Of a DNA stretch of 11,620 nt, positions 1 through 6,906 are shown piece after piece. The stretch is from the NCBI GenBank assembly GCA_038244535.1, contig JBBRTJ010000107.1, forward strand, positions 1 to 11,620, in the 5' to 3' direction. Position 1 is the first letter of the stretch; each line of letters starts with the position of its first letter. Source of the DNA: JBBRTJ01 sp038244535. Its GTDB lineage: Bacteria > Actinomycetota > Acidimicrobiia > Acidimicrobiales > Ilumatobacteraceae. The notes beneath the pieces were generated by a model. The model had not been told where the DNA came from and made no database searches. It worked only from the letters and a program-made list of their open reading frames with translations. The translations under genes were made by a program, and so were the position numbers.

Positions 1-1470
1 CCGAGCCAGTGCGGCCTCGACCTGCTCAGCGGCGCGGGCCTCGTCCGCAGGCCAGCGCTCGCGCACCGTCTCAGCGCCGAGCCACCGGCGCAGGAGGCGC
101 GTCGCCCAGTCGGCCATGGCGGCCCAGGTGCGGTGCTGAGCACCGGCCGACAGGTCGGCGACCAGCCGGTGGATGAAGCGGTCGAGGGCGTCGATCTGGT
201 CGGCCTCTCGTCCCAGCCAGAGCGCGCGAGGGGCGACGGAGACCTCGTCGGCCGTCGAGAGCAGCTCGGCATCGGCCCGAAACGACGTCGCCAGCGCGGC
301 GAGGCGCTGGTGCCACTGCCCCTCGCCGGCCACGACGCCGGCTTCTCGCGAGAGTCGCTCCCACCGCGCCGACGGCACGGGGAAGCCATCGAGGCGCAGA
401 GGCCCGCTCGCGACGGCGGCCATGGTGGCGTGGCGGGACCAGCCTTCGGACGGGAGGGCCAACAAGGTGAGCAGCGTTCGGGGCGCCATGCGCTCGGCGA
501 AGGGCACCGCGGCCGGGCCGTTCCAGGTGAGGCCCGCCGCGGTGAGGCGCTCGGCCACCAGACGGCGGTAGGGGGCATCGTTGCCATAGAGCACGGCGAC
601 GCGGTCGAGCGGTGTGCCGTTGCGGGCAGCCTTGAGGATCTGGCGCACCACAGCGCGCACCTCGTCATCGGCATCGGACGTGCTGATGACGGCGAGGTCT
701 GGCACGGGACGGCCGACGACGGCTCTGCTGCCGGCGTCGGTGCCCGAGATGCCCAGGTCGGTGGCGAGGGCGAGGGTGCCGCGATCGGCGTCGGGTCGTC
801 CGGTGGCGCCGAGGATGACGGTGGCCCCAACGGTGTCGGCCAACCGGCGCAGGAGGCTGGCGGCCCGGCGGTCGAGCTCGACGGGGAGGTGGACGACGAG
901 GTGCCCGATCTGGCGTACGAGCGGCCCGTTGGCGGCGACCGCATCGATGGCTGCTTCGAGCAGGTCGACCTCGTCGTACCAGGCCCGGGCCAGCAGTGTG
1001 CGCACCCGTCGGTGCAGGCGGATGACGTCGCGGGCGTGCCCCGGCCCGGCGGCGATCTGGTCGAGCCCGGCCGCGTCGACTCGGCTGAGGGCCCGGTGGG
1101 CGCCGAGGAGCGCCTCGTGGGTCGCCGGGTGCTCGGCGACGACGGCGAGCCCACCGGGCCGCTCGGCCAGGGCCGTGCGCACCGCGCCGAGCACGATGGG
1201 GGTCGAGACCGGCCGCCGACCCTGGGCGGCGAGCGTGGGTGCACCGAGGAGCTCGGCCAGGCGGTAGACGGTGAGTAGCTGCACCGCCGCCACGCCTCGG
1301 CCGCCGGGGCGGGCGGCCAGTGACCGACGGGCACTGACGCCGACGGGGTTGGAGGGCACGATCACGGTGACCGGGGCCATGGCGTCGCCCGCCTTGGCCG
1401 CCTCGACTGCGGCCGCCAGCGCGGCTGCTGCCGGCGCTCCGAAGGCGGTGGTCACGAGCGAGATGGGCAC
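1..1470 (-). CDS. AddB/RecB-like PD-(D/E)XK nuclease-family protein, N-terminal part (runs off left edge)
   Basis: The frame is open on the minus strand for 490 codons to the window edge. The N-terminus (ISLVTTAFGAP, then VPSNPVGVSARRSLA at residues 38-52) resembles the opening of AddB-type helicase-nuclease subunits, which begin with a beta strand and an 'IVPS' segment. A later block (YGNDAPYRRL from residue 295, followed by NGPAAVPFAERMAPRTLLTLLALP) matches the region where AddB/UvrD-like proteins carry a helicase motif. Such proteins act with an AddA/RecB-type partner in processing DNA double-strand ends for recombination. No Walker A (GxxGKT) is visible in the N-terminal part, so this looks like a helicase-inactivated subunit. 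The C-terminal nuclease domain, if present, lies outside the window. I chose the GTG at 1470 because a TAAGGT box ends 7 nt upstream; a GTG at 1479 would lie inside that box. The family assignment is from recall of motifs, so subfamily is uncertain. Confidence 0.72.
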   Translation of the reverse strand, partial: MPISLVTTAFGAPAAAALAAAVEAAKAGDAMAPVTVIVPSNPVGVSARRSLAARPGGRGVAAVQLLTVYRLAELLGAPTLAAQGRRPVSTPIVLGAVRTALAERPGGLAVVAEHPATHEALLGAHRALSRVDAAGLDQIAAGPGHARDVIRLHRRVRTLLARAWYDEVDLLEAAIDAVAANGPLVRQIGHLVVHLPVELDRRAASLLRRLADTVGATVILGATGRPDADRGTLALATDLGISGTDAGSRAVVGRPVPDLAVISTSDADDEVRAVVRQILKAARNGTPLDRVAVLYGNDAPYRRLVAERLTAAGLTWNGPAAVPFAERMAPRTLLTLLALPSEGWSRHATMAAVASGPLRLDGFPVPSARWERLSREAGVVAGEGQWHQRLAALATSFRADAELLSTADEVSVAPRALWLGREADQIDALDRFIHRLVADLSAGAQHRTWAAMADWATRLLRRWLGAETVRERWPADEARAAEQVEAALAR

Positions 1471-1477
1471 GTGGTCC

Positions 1478-1506
1478 ACCTTACGGAGGGGGTGTGACGC
1501 GGTTAC
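1478..1506 (-). promoter_or_regulatory. Candidate leaderless promoter of the AddB-like gene
   Basis: On the minus strand a TAAGGT hexamer (1483 down to 1478) fits the actinobacterial -10 consensus TANNNT. It lies 7 nt before the GTG at 1470, so transcription would begin at or next to the start codon. A weak -35 (GTAACC, 1506-1501) sits 17 nt upstream and overlaps the operator-like palindrome. Inferred from sequence only. Confidence 0.4.
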
Positions 1507-1540
1507 GGGACGGTCCCGTTCAGAGCGAACCGTCCCGTTC
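1505..1540. promoter_or_regulatory. Composite palindrome, candidate operator between divergent genes
   Basis: ACGGGACGGTCCCGT (1505-1519) is a palindrome with 7-bp arms around one central base. A second partial copy, GAACCGTCCCGTTC (1527-1540), follows. The outer arms ACGGGACGGT (1505-1514) and ACCGTCCCGT (1529-1538) also form a perfect 10-bp inverted repeat with a 14-nt loop, and GTCCCGTTC occurs twice as a direct repeat (1513-1521, 1532-1540). Neither flanking gene ends here, so a terminator is unlikely. The placement, overlapping the candidate -35 of the minus-strand gene and about 40 bp upstream of the plus-strand -35, suits a repressor of TetR-like type. Which protein binds is unknown. 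Confidence 0.5.
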
Positions 1541-1580
1541 TGTGTCGCCTCCTTCTCGTCGTCGAGGGCGGGTTCAAGGG

Positions 1581-1615
1581 GTGACCGCTACCGGCTCGGT
1601 TGTTACCCTCGCCCG
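1581..1615 (+). promoter_or_regulatory. Candidate leaderless promoter of the RNA methyltransferase gene
   Basis: GTGACC (1581-1586, four matches to TTGACA) and TACCCT (1604-1609, matching TANNNT) are separated by 17 nt. Only six bases (1610-1615) separate the -10 box from the ATG at 1616, and there is no Shine-Dalgarno sequence. This is the geometry of a leaderless actinobacterial transcript. Confidence 0.5.
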
Positions 1616-2815
1616 ATGAGCACGCTGCGCCTCCGGACCACGGCCATGGTGGCCGGAGGCGACGCCATGGCCCGTGACGAGGGTGGCCGCGTGGTCTTCG
1701 TCTCCGGTGCCCTGCCCGGCGAGCTGGTCGATGCCGAGGTGGTCGACGAGCGACCCGACTTCGCCCGGGCGTTTGTGGTCCACGTGGTCGAACCGGCGCC
1801 GGGGCGGAGAACCCCGCCGTGCTCGTACGTCGCCGCCGGCTGTGGAGGGTGTGGCTGGCAGCACGCCGATGAAGCGACGCAGCGCGAGGCGAAGCGGGCC
1901 ATCGTCATCGAGGCCCTGCGCCGCACCGGCGGGCTGGCCGATGCTGCTGTCGCTCGTGGCCCCGACCTGGCGGCCACCGGGTTCCGCACCACCGTGCGCA
2001 TGGCTGTCGACTGCTCGGGGGGCGCCGGCTTCCGGGCGTCGGCGTCGCACCGCCACGTCCCGGTCGACGCCTGCCTCGTCACCCATCCCCTCCTCGCCGG
2101 CCTCGTCGCCCGCTCGTGGCCAGGGGCCGACGAGGTGACCCTGCGCTGCGGCGTCGCCACCGGCGAGCGGCTGGTGGTGGCTTCGCGCGCCGGCCGGCCC
2201 GCGCCTTCTGCGCTCGTCGGCCTACCCGGTGATGTCGCCCACGGCCCGGCGGGCCACTACCACGAGGTGGTGGCCGGGGCGCGTCTGCAGGTGAGCGGTG
2301 GATCGTTCTTCCAGACCAGGCACGACGGGGCCGAGGCGCTTGTCGCGGTGGTGCGGGCTGCCCTCGGCGCCGACCTTCGGACCGCTCGGCGATCCGCCGA
2401 CTTGTACGGCGGCGTCGGCCTGTTCGCCGCCACCGTCCTGGCCGGCACCGAGGTCACGCTCGTCGAGCGTTCGGCGTCATCCTGTCGAGATGCGAAGCAG
2501 AACCTGCTCGGCGCGGCCACCGTCGTCGAAGGTGACGTGGGTCGCTGGCGCCCCCGGACGGAACCCCGAGGCACGACCCCGATCGACCTCGTGGTGGCCG
2601 ACCCTGCCCGGCCCGGCCTGGGGAAGCCGGGCACCGCCACCGTCGTGGCCACCCGAGCGCCGTGCGTGGTGCTCGTCAGCTGTGACCCGGCGAGCCTGGC
2701 TCGCGACGCTCGGCTGCTGGGCGCGTCGGGGTACGCCCACGTCTCGACCACGCTCGTCGACCTCTTCCCCCAGACCCCTCACATCGAAGCGGTCACCCGC
2801 TTCGAGCTCAGATGA
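1616..2815 (+). CDS. TrmA/RlmD-family RNA (uracil-5-)methyltransferase
   Basis: A 399-residue SAM-dependent methyltransferase that would convert a uridine of rRNA or tRNA to 5-methyluridine. Residues 1-60 resemble a TRAM RNA-binding domain. An iron-sulfur ligand set follows: C69, C76 and C79 (CGGC motif), with C153 as likely fourth ligand. The catalytic half shows SFFQ (230-233), the SAM-binding DLYGGVG (262-268), DPARPG (329-334, for the usual DPPRxG), the nucleophile motif SCDP with C356 (usual SCNP), and FPQTPHIE (384-391) with the general-base E391. The frame is open upstream to 1271, but the ATG at 1616 gives the normal TRAM start and follows a good leaderless -10; the upstream extension is antisense to the AddB-like gene. 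Family is secure; the substrate position (23S U1939/U747 or tRNA U54) cannot be read from motifs alone. Confidence 0.9.
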   Translation: MSTLRLRTTAMVAGGDAMARDEGGRVVFVSGALPGELVDAEVVDERPDFARAFVVHVVEPAPGRRTPPCSYVAAGCGGCGWQHADEATQREAKRAIVIEALRRTGGLADAAVARGPDLAATGFRTTVRMAVDCSGGAGFRASASHRHVPVDACLVTHPLLAGLVARSWPGADEVTLRCGVATGERLVVASRAGRPAPSALVGLPGDVAHGPAGHYHEVVAGARLQVSGGSFFQTRHDGAEALVAVVRAALGADLRTARRSADLYGGVGLFAATVLAGTEVTLVERSASSCRDAKQNLLGAATVVEGDVGRWRPRTEPRGTTPIDLVVADPARPGLGKPGTATVVATRAPCVVLVSCDPASLARDARLLGASGYAHVSTTLVDLFPQTPHIEAVTRFELR

Positions 2816-2866
2816 CCTCGCCGGCTGATGGCTGATCCAGATCCCGAGCAGCTTCGTAGAGCTGAC

Positions 2867-3448
2867 ATGGGCCGCGAACTGCAGGACGTGTCCGACGCGT
2901 CGCTCGTGGTCGCCATCGGCCGGTACCGCCAGGAGGCCCTGGCCGAGGCGTATCGCCGCCACGCCGGCGCGGTGTTCGGCCTCGCCCGCCGGCTGCTGAG
3001 CGAGGCGGCACTGGCTGAGGAGGTGGTGCAGGAGGTCTTCCTGCGGTTGTGGAACCAGCCGGATCGCTTCGACGCCGAACGCGGCAACCTGCGCTCGTAC
3101 CTGCTGGCCATGACCCACGGCCGCTCGGTGGACCTGTTGCGGGCCGAGGGATCTCGGCGGCGGCGGGAGGAGAAGGAGGCCCGCATGACCGCCGAGGCGG
3201 GCTACGACCTGGAGCGCGAGGTCTGGGACATGGCCACGGCTGATTCCGTGCGGTCGGCCCTCGATCGCCTGCGCGACGACGAACGGGCGGTGATCGAGCT
3301 CGCCTACTTCGGGGGCCACACGTACCGCGAGGTGGCCGAGATCCTCGATCAGCCTGAGGGCACGGTGAAGAGCCGCATCAGGTCAGGCCTGAAGCGGCTC
3401 CGCGTCGAGTTGACGGCTGCGGGTGTCATGGCGTTGGAAGCCGGGTGA
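2867..3448 (+). CDS. ECF-family RNA polymerase sigma factor (RskA-linked type)
   Basis: A 193-residue group IV sigma factor. Region 2 covers about residues 22-95 (EVVQEVFLRLW at 52-62 is the core-binding helix), and region 4 ends in a helix-turn-helix (YREVAEILDQPEGTVKSRIR, from residue 153) that reads the -35 element. It would redirect RNA polymerase to a small regulon when released from its anti-sigma factor, encoded next. The frame also opens at an ATG at 2828, 12 bases after the methyltransferase stop. I prefer 2867 because the 13 extra codons have mostly A or T at third positions (GCT, GAT, CCA, CTT, CGT, AGA), quite unlike the gene body, and family members usually begin just before the 'SD..LV..I' helix. 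Neither start has a strong Shine-Dalgarno, so the start remains uncertain. No own-type promoter was recognised upstream. Confidence 0.9.
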   Translation: MGRELQDVSDASLVVAIGRYRQEALAEAYRRHAGAVFGLARRLLSEAALAEEVVQEVFLRLWNQPDRFDAERGNLRSYLLAMTHGRSVDLLRAEGSRRRREEKEARMTAEAGYDLEREVWDMATADSVRSALDRLRDDERAVIELAYFGGHTYREVAEILDQPEGTVKSRIRSGLKRLRVELTAAGVMALEAG

Positions 3449-3476
3449 GCGAGATGGGAGCAACGGGACCGATGAG

Positions 3477-3482
3477 AGGAGG
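3477..3482 (+). promoter_or_regulatory. Strong ribosome binding site deciding the anti-sigma factor start
   Basis: AGGAGG lies four bases before the ATG at 3487. The frame is open further back, through ATGs at 3472 and 3454 and a GTG at 3445 that overlaps the sigma factor's TGA, but only 3487 has a consensus site and gives the conserved N-terminus MTPEEIDELLGAYALDAV. Confidence 0.65.
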
Positions 3483-3486
3483 TGCG

Positions 3487-4260
3487 ATGACCCCCGAGGA
3501 GATCGACGAGCTGCTGGGCGCCTACGCCCTCGATGCGGTGTCGGACGACGAGCGCGAGGCGGTCGAGGCCTACCTGGTCGACCACCCCCGGGCTCGGGCC
3601 GAGGTGCGTGAGCACCGTGAGGTCGCCACGATGCTCGCGTTCACCGGCGCACCGGCACCCGCTGGGTTGTGGGACCGGATCGCCGGCTCGATCGACGGTG
3701 ACGCAGCGCCCGAACCGGGGCCGGCGCTGGCCGAGGTGCTCGAGCTGCCCCGGCGGACCGCCGAGCACCGCGTGGGCTCGTCGCCGGCGCGGCGGCGCTC
3801 ACCATGGATGGTGTGGGCGGCCGGAGCGGTGGCGGCCGCGGTGATCGCCCTCCTCGGTGTCACGGTGGTGCGGCAGAACCAGCGGATCGACCAGATCGAA
3901 TCGGCCGGTCCCTCCGATCCGATGGCCGACGCGTTGGCGCGGGCCTTGGCCGACCCGGCCACCAGATCGGCTGAGCTCCGCTCCACCGATGCCGCGCTGA
4001 GGGCGCGCGCCGTCATCGCTCCGAACGGCACCGGGTTCCTGGTGGGCAGCTCGCTGCCGGCACTCTCCGACGATCGCTCCTACCAGCTGTGGGGCGTTGT
4101 CGGCGGACGAGCCATCTCCCTGGGGCTCCTCGGCCCGCATCCGGGCGTGTCGCCGTTCAAGGTCAACGGCGACGTCAAGGCGCTCGCCGTCACCGATGAG
4201 CTCGCCGGTGGCGTGGTGATCACCCAGCAGCAGCCCGTCGTCCAGGGCGCCCTCACCTGA
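3487..4260 (+). CDS. RskA-family membrane anti-sigma factor
   Basis: A 257-residue protein of the RskA type that would hold the adjacent ECF sigma factor inactive at the membrane. The N-terminal helix bundle (residues 1-66, LLGAYALDAVSDDEREAVEAYL) is the sigma-binding part. The zinc-binding HxxxCxxC found in many anti-sigma domains is missing: the equivalent stretch reads DHPRARAEV, without cysteine. One transmembrane helix spans about 107-128 after an arginine cluster (RRR, 102-104), and the RskA domain follows outside (about 150-257, with SYQLWGVVGGRAISLGLLG from 198). Release is expected by regulated proteolysis, as known for RskA, rather than zinc-thiol redox sensing. The gene starts 38 bases after the sigma factor stop, so the two are almost certainly cotranscribed. 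The activating signal cannot be inferred. Confidence 0.9.
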   Translation: MTPEEIDELLGAYALDAVSDDEREAVEAYLVDHPRARAEVREHREVATMLAFTGAPAPAGLWDRIAGSIDGDAAPEPGPALAEVLELPRRTAEHRVGSSPARRRSPWMVWAAGAVAAAVIALLGVTVVRQNQRIDQIESAGPSDPMADALARALADPATRSAELRSTDAALRARAVIAPNGTGFLVGSSLPALSDDRSYQLWGVVGGRAISLGLLGPHPGVSPFKVNGDVKALAVTDELAGGVVITQQQPVVQGALT

Positions 4261-4275
4261 CGTCCCAGCGAAGCG

Positions 4276-4302
4276 AACGGCCGTTTTGCCTAGGGTGCTC
4301 GC
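4276..4302 (+). promoter_or_regulatory. Palindrome plus leaderless-type -10 box of the MOSC gene
   Basis: TAGGGT (4291-4296) matches TANNNT and is followed by six bases and the ATG at 4303, with no Shine-Dalgarno. Just upstream is the perfect 10-bp palindrome AACGGCCGTT (4276-4285) followed by two further T (4286-4287). It may be an operator over the -35 region; with no loop it is a poor terminator for the preceding anti-sigma gene. No -35 consensus was seen. Confidence 0.45.
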
Positions 4303-5139
4303 ATGCAGGTCGACCAGCTCTGGATCTATCCGGTCAAGTCGATGCTCGGCGGTCGGGTGGACGCCGCCGAGCTCGCCGCCGAGGGTGTGGTGGGTGACCG
4401 TCTGTGGACGTTGCGTGACGACCGTCGAGGGGCCATCGCCAGCGCCCGCAAGATCCCGGGGCTCAGTCGCCTCGGAGCGAGCTTCCTGCCCGGATCCTCG
4501 ACGGTGATGGTGACGTTGCCCGACGGGAGCACCGTGTCGAGTGCCGACGACGATGCCTCGAGCCGCCTGTCGGCCGCCGTCGATCACCCGGTGTCGATCT
4601 GGTCGAAGGACCCGCCCGGCGGCACCGAGTTCTGGCGGCGAGGTCGTCCCGACAGCGACGACATGATGACCGAGCTGCGCACCATCTTTGGCCGCGAAGA
4701 GGACGAACCGCTGCCCGACCTGTCGATCTTCCCACCCGAGATGTTCGAGTACGAGTACCCGCCGGGCAACTACTTCGACTGCTTCCCACTGATGATCATG
4801 ACGACGTCGGCGCTGCGCAGCCTGCGCGCCGCACTGCCCGACTCGGCCGTCGACGAGCGCCGCTTCCGCCCGTCGCTCGTCATCGACACCGGCGCCGCCG
4901 ATGGCCACCCCGAGTTCGGTTGGACGGGTCGCCAACTGCGGATCGGTGGAGCGCTCGTGCAGGTCGGCGCGGCCTGCCCGCGCTGCGTCGCAGTGACCCG
5001 CGAGTTCAGCGCCGACTTGCCCGCCGATCGCCGAGTGCTCCGTCACGTCGTCAAGGACCTCGACCAGAACGTGGGTGTGTACGCGACGGTGGTGAGCGGT
5101 GGGCCCGTGGTCGTCGGCGATCCCGTCGAGCTGCTCTAG
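4303..5139 (+). CDS. MOSC domain-containing protein
   Basis: A 278-residue protein with the two-part layout of MOSC proteins: an N-terminal MOSC_N barrel beginning QLWIYPVKSM (residues 5-14) and a C-terminal MOSC domain with RFRPSLVID (187-195) and ACPRCVAVT, whose C225 and C228 lie where the family's conserved cysteine sits. MOSC domains are related to the sulfurase domain of molybdenum cofactor sulfurases and to mARC/YiiM/YcbX proteins; they bind molybdenum cofactor or transfer sulfur, giving N-hydroxylated-base or other N-O reductase activity in characterised members. No ferredoxin or oxidoreductase domain is fused, so an electron-donor partner is not evident. It has its own leaderless-type promoter and is convergent with the next gene, separated by 24 bases. 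Family is clear; the reaction is not. Confidence 0.88.
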   Translation: MQVDQLWIYPVKSMLGGRVDAAELAAEGVVGDRLWTLRDDRRGAIASARKIPGLSRLGASFLPGSSTVMVTLPDGSTVSSADDDASSRLSAAVDHPVSIWSKDPPGGTEFWRRGRPDSDDMMTELRTIFGREEDEPLPDLSIFPPEMFEYEYPPGNYFDCFPLMIMTTSALRSLRAALPDSAVDERRFRPSLVIDTGAADGHPEFGWTGRQLRIGGALVQVGAACPRCVAVTREFSADLPADRRVLRHVVKDLDQNVGVYATVVSGGPVVVGDPVELL

Positions 5140-5163
5140 ACCGCGGTCGACCGGAGCGAGCGC

Positions 5164-5544
5164 TCAGCGCTGGAGCGGGGTCAGGTGGGCGGTGTCGAGG
5201 TACTCCTCGATGCGGGCGATTCGACCCGCACTGCTGATCTCGAGCCGCAGGATGGCCGGCACCACCAGGTCGTCACCCCGCTCGGTCGTAGCCCGCAGGA
5301 CGTGCTGCTGGAACAGCGAGTCGGCGGCCACCGTGCGCCGCGTCACCTCGTAGTGCAGGTCTCGCAGGTGGTCGCTCATCCAGCGCAGCACCACGAGGTT
5401 CTCCGATGTCGGCTGGTCGTACTGGTCGGTGTTGTGCCAGATGGTGGCATCGGGCTCGTAGAGGGCGGCCACCGCGTCGATGTCACCACGCTCGATGGCG
5501 GCGAAGAACTCGTCGGCGAGGGCCTCGATCTCGGTCGATGTCAT
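5164..5544 (-). CDS. SnoaL/NTF2-like small protein
   Basis: A 126-residue minus-strand protein of the NTF2 fold. The start MTSTEIEALADEFFAAIERG and the segment VAALYEPDATIWHNTDQYDQ (from about residue 24) are typical of SnoaL-like proteins, where the 'D..IWH' strand lines a cone-shaped pocket. The C-terminal part (VPAILRLEISSAGRIARIEEYLD) is the usual pair of strands. Members include polyketide cyclases, ketosteroid-isomerase-like enzymes and many ligand-binding proteins without known reaction, so no substrate is assigned. The frame stays open upstream to 5763, but that part is antisense to the universal stress gene; the ATG at 5544 is the sensible start. TACAAC ends six bases before it, a near match to the leaderless geometry that lacks the final T. 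It is divergent from the stress-protein operon, 55 bases apart. Confidence 0.82.
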   Translation of the reverse strand: MTSTEIEALADEFFAAIERGDIDAVAALYEPDATIWHNTDQYDQPTSENLVVLRWMSDHLRDLHYEVTRRTVAADSLFQQHVLRATTERGDDLVVPAILRLEISSAGRIARIEEYLDTAHLTPLQR

Positions 5545-5562
5545 CGTGGCGTTGTAGCACCG

Positions 5563-5594
5563 TAAGGTCGTCGGGGCTGGTGGGACGAGGGAGG
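5563..5594 (+). promoter_or_regulatory. Candidate -10 box and ribosome binding site of the usp-psuK-psuG operon
   Basis: TAAGGT (5563-5568) fits TANNNT, giving a likely start of transcription near 5575 and a leader of about 25 bases. The leader contains GGAGG (5590-5594), five bases before the GTG at 5600. No clear -35 was found; that region lies within the start of the divergent SnoaL-like gene. Confidence 0.4.
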
Positions 5595-5599
5595 AACCT

Positions 5600-6031
5600 G
5601 TGGAACGCATCGTGGTCGGCATCGACGGTTCGGAGGGCTCGGAAGCGGCTCTGCGGTGGGCCGTCGCCGAGGCGCGGTTGCGGGGCGCCATGATCTCGGC
5701 CGTCACGGCCTGGTCCGCCATGCTGTCGTCGCCTGGTCCCGACCTGCTGCCGGTGGATCTCATGCCCTACGAGGAGGCCGCGAACGCCACCCTGCGCGAG
5801 GTCCTCGACAAGGTGCCGTCCGAGGGCGTGACCATCGAGGTCGCCGTCGCCGTCGGCGCTCCGGCCGACGCGCTGCTGAAGGCGTCGCACGGCGCCAGCT
5901 TGGTCGTGGTCGGGTCGCGGGGTCGCGGCGGGTTCGCGGGCCTCCTGCTCGGCTCGGTGAGCCAGCAGATCGCTCACCACGCCCGGTGCCCGGTCGTGAT
6001 CATCCCCCACGACATGAGCTCAGCTGGATGA
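5600..6031 (+). CDS. Universal stress protein (UspA family, ATP-binding type)
   Basis: A 143-residue single-domain universal stress protein. It opens with ERIVVGIDGSEGSEAALRWA (D9 is the usual nucleotide-contacting aspartate) and carries the full ATP-binding signature G-x2-G-x9-G-S at G105, G108, G118 and S119, so it should bind ATP. These proteins act as cytoplasmic dimers in stress or dormancy responses; the direct role is often unknown. The GTG start is supported by GGAGG five bases upstream. Its stop overlaps the next gene's start (ATGA at 6028-6031), so translation of the kinase is probably coupled to it. This linkage to pseudouridine breakdown is unexpected and suggests control of, or co-expression with, RNA turnover. 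Confidence 0.92.
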   Translation: MERIVVGIDGSEGSEAALRWAVAEARLRGAMISAVTAWSAMLSSPGPDLLPVDLMPYEEAANATLREVLDKVPSEGVTIEVAVAVGAPADALLKASHGASLVVVGSRGRGGFAGLLLGSVSQQIAHHARCPVVIIPHDMSSAG

Positions 6032-6906
6032 AGGCACTCGCGTCGCTCGGCGATCTTCTCGACGACACCGTGGTGTGGCTCGACGGCCCGCCGGCCAGGG
6101 GGACCGATGTGGGTTGCCGCATCTTTCACCGTCGCGGTGGCAGCGCAGCCAACGTCGCCGCGCACGGGGCCCGGCTCGGGGGAACCTGGCGGTTCCTGGG
6201 CCGCGTCGGCGACGACGACGCCGGCCGCGGGCTCGTGGCCTCGCTCACCGCGGCCAACGTCGACGTGCGCGTCGAGCGCAGTGGCCGCACCGGCACGGTT
6301 GTGGTGCTCGTAGGGCCCGACGGCGAGCGCACGATGTTGAGCGATCGGGGAGCCGCCACCGAGCTGGCCGACGTGCCTGACGAGTGGCTCGAGGGCATCG
6401 CTGCGCTGCACGTCCCGGCGTACTCGTTGGTGATCGAGCCGTTGGCTGCCGCATCCTGCAACGCCATCGGTCGCGCAGGGCGTTGTGGTGCGATGGTGAG
6501 CATCGATGCCTCCTCGGTGAGCGTCTTGGAAGCGTTCGGTTCGGCCCGTTTCGGCGACCTCGTCGATGGCCTCCGGCCTGACGTGCTGCTGGCCAACGCC
6601 GAGGAGGCCGCCGTGCTCGGTTGGCCCGACTCGATCACGCTCGCGCACGCGTTGGTGGTGGTGAAGGACGGACCGCGCCCCGCACTCGTCAGTCGCGGCG
6701 GCCTGCGCACGCTGGTGCCGGTCTGCTCAGGCGGGGAGCAGCCAGAGGGTCGCGAGGTCCGTGACACCACGGGTGCCGGTGATGCCTTTGCTGCGGGGCT
6801 GATGAACGCGCTCGTGGCGGGCATCACCGATGTGGCGGCCGTCGAGCGTGCCCACGAGGCGGCGGCCGCCGTCCTCGGCTCGCCTGGGGCGCAGGTGCTG
6901 GCATGA
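6028..6906 (+). CDS. psuK: PfkB-family sugar kinase, probable pseudouridine kinase PsuK
   Basis: A 292-residue ribokinase/PfkB-fold kinase. The N-terminal PfkB signature RGGSAANVAAHGARLGG (residues 36-52) forms the sugar-binding part, and DTTGAGDAFAAGL (246-258) is the second signature, with D252 as catalytic base and the preceding glycines forming the anion hole. Motifs alone do not tell which nucleoside or sugar is phosphorylated. The assignment to PsuK (pseudouridine to pseudouridine 5'-phosphate) rests on the overlap with psuG: the ATGA at 6903-6906 joins the two. Length is slightly below the 313 residues I recall for E. coli PsuK. The frame extends upstream to 5656 through the stress gene, but the ATG at 6028 gives the normal family start. 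Another sugar kinase is possible but less likely in this setting. Confidence 0.8.
   Translation: MKALASLGDLLDDTVVWLDGPPARGTDVGCRIFHRRGGSAANVAAHGARLGGTWRFLGRVGDDDAGRGLVASLTAANVDVRVERSGRTGTVVVLVGPDGERTMLSDRGAATELADVPDEWLEGIAALHVPAYSLVIEPLAAASCNAIGRAGRCGAMVSIDASSVSVLEAFGSARFGDLVDGLRPDVLLANAEEAAVLGWPDSITLAHALVVVKDGPRPALVSRGGLRTLVPVCSGGEQPEGREVRDTTGAGDAFAAGLMNALVAGITDVAAVERAHEAAAAVLGSPGAQVLA

Noticed and set aside
133..1278. A plus-strand open frame of 381 codons
   Set aside because: Opposite to the AddB-like gene, which has coherent motifs and a plausible start; the plus-strand product is Gly/Glu/Arg-rich noise.
1505..1538. Hairpin as a transcription terminator
   Set aside because: Neither neighbouring gene ends here and there is no T-run, so an operator is the better reading.
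1271..1615. N-terminal extension of the methyltransferase frame
   Set aside because: Would overlap the AddB-like gene and cross the divergent promoter region; residues before the ATG at 1616 do not look like a TRAM domain.
3799..5046. A minus-strand open frame of 415 codons
   Set aside because: Lies across the anti-sigma and MOSC genes on the opposite strand, with low-complexity translation.
5140..5166. Bidirectional terminator between the convergent MOSC and SnoaL-like genes
   Set aside because: CGGTCGACCG (5144-5153) and GAGCG/CGCTC (5154-5165) are short symmetries with almost no loop and no T-run; not convincing.
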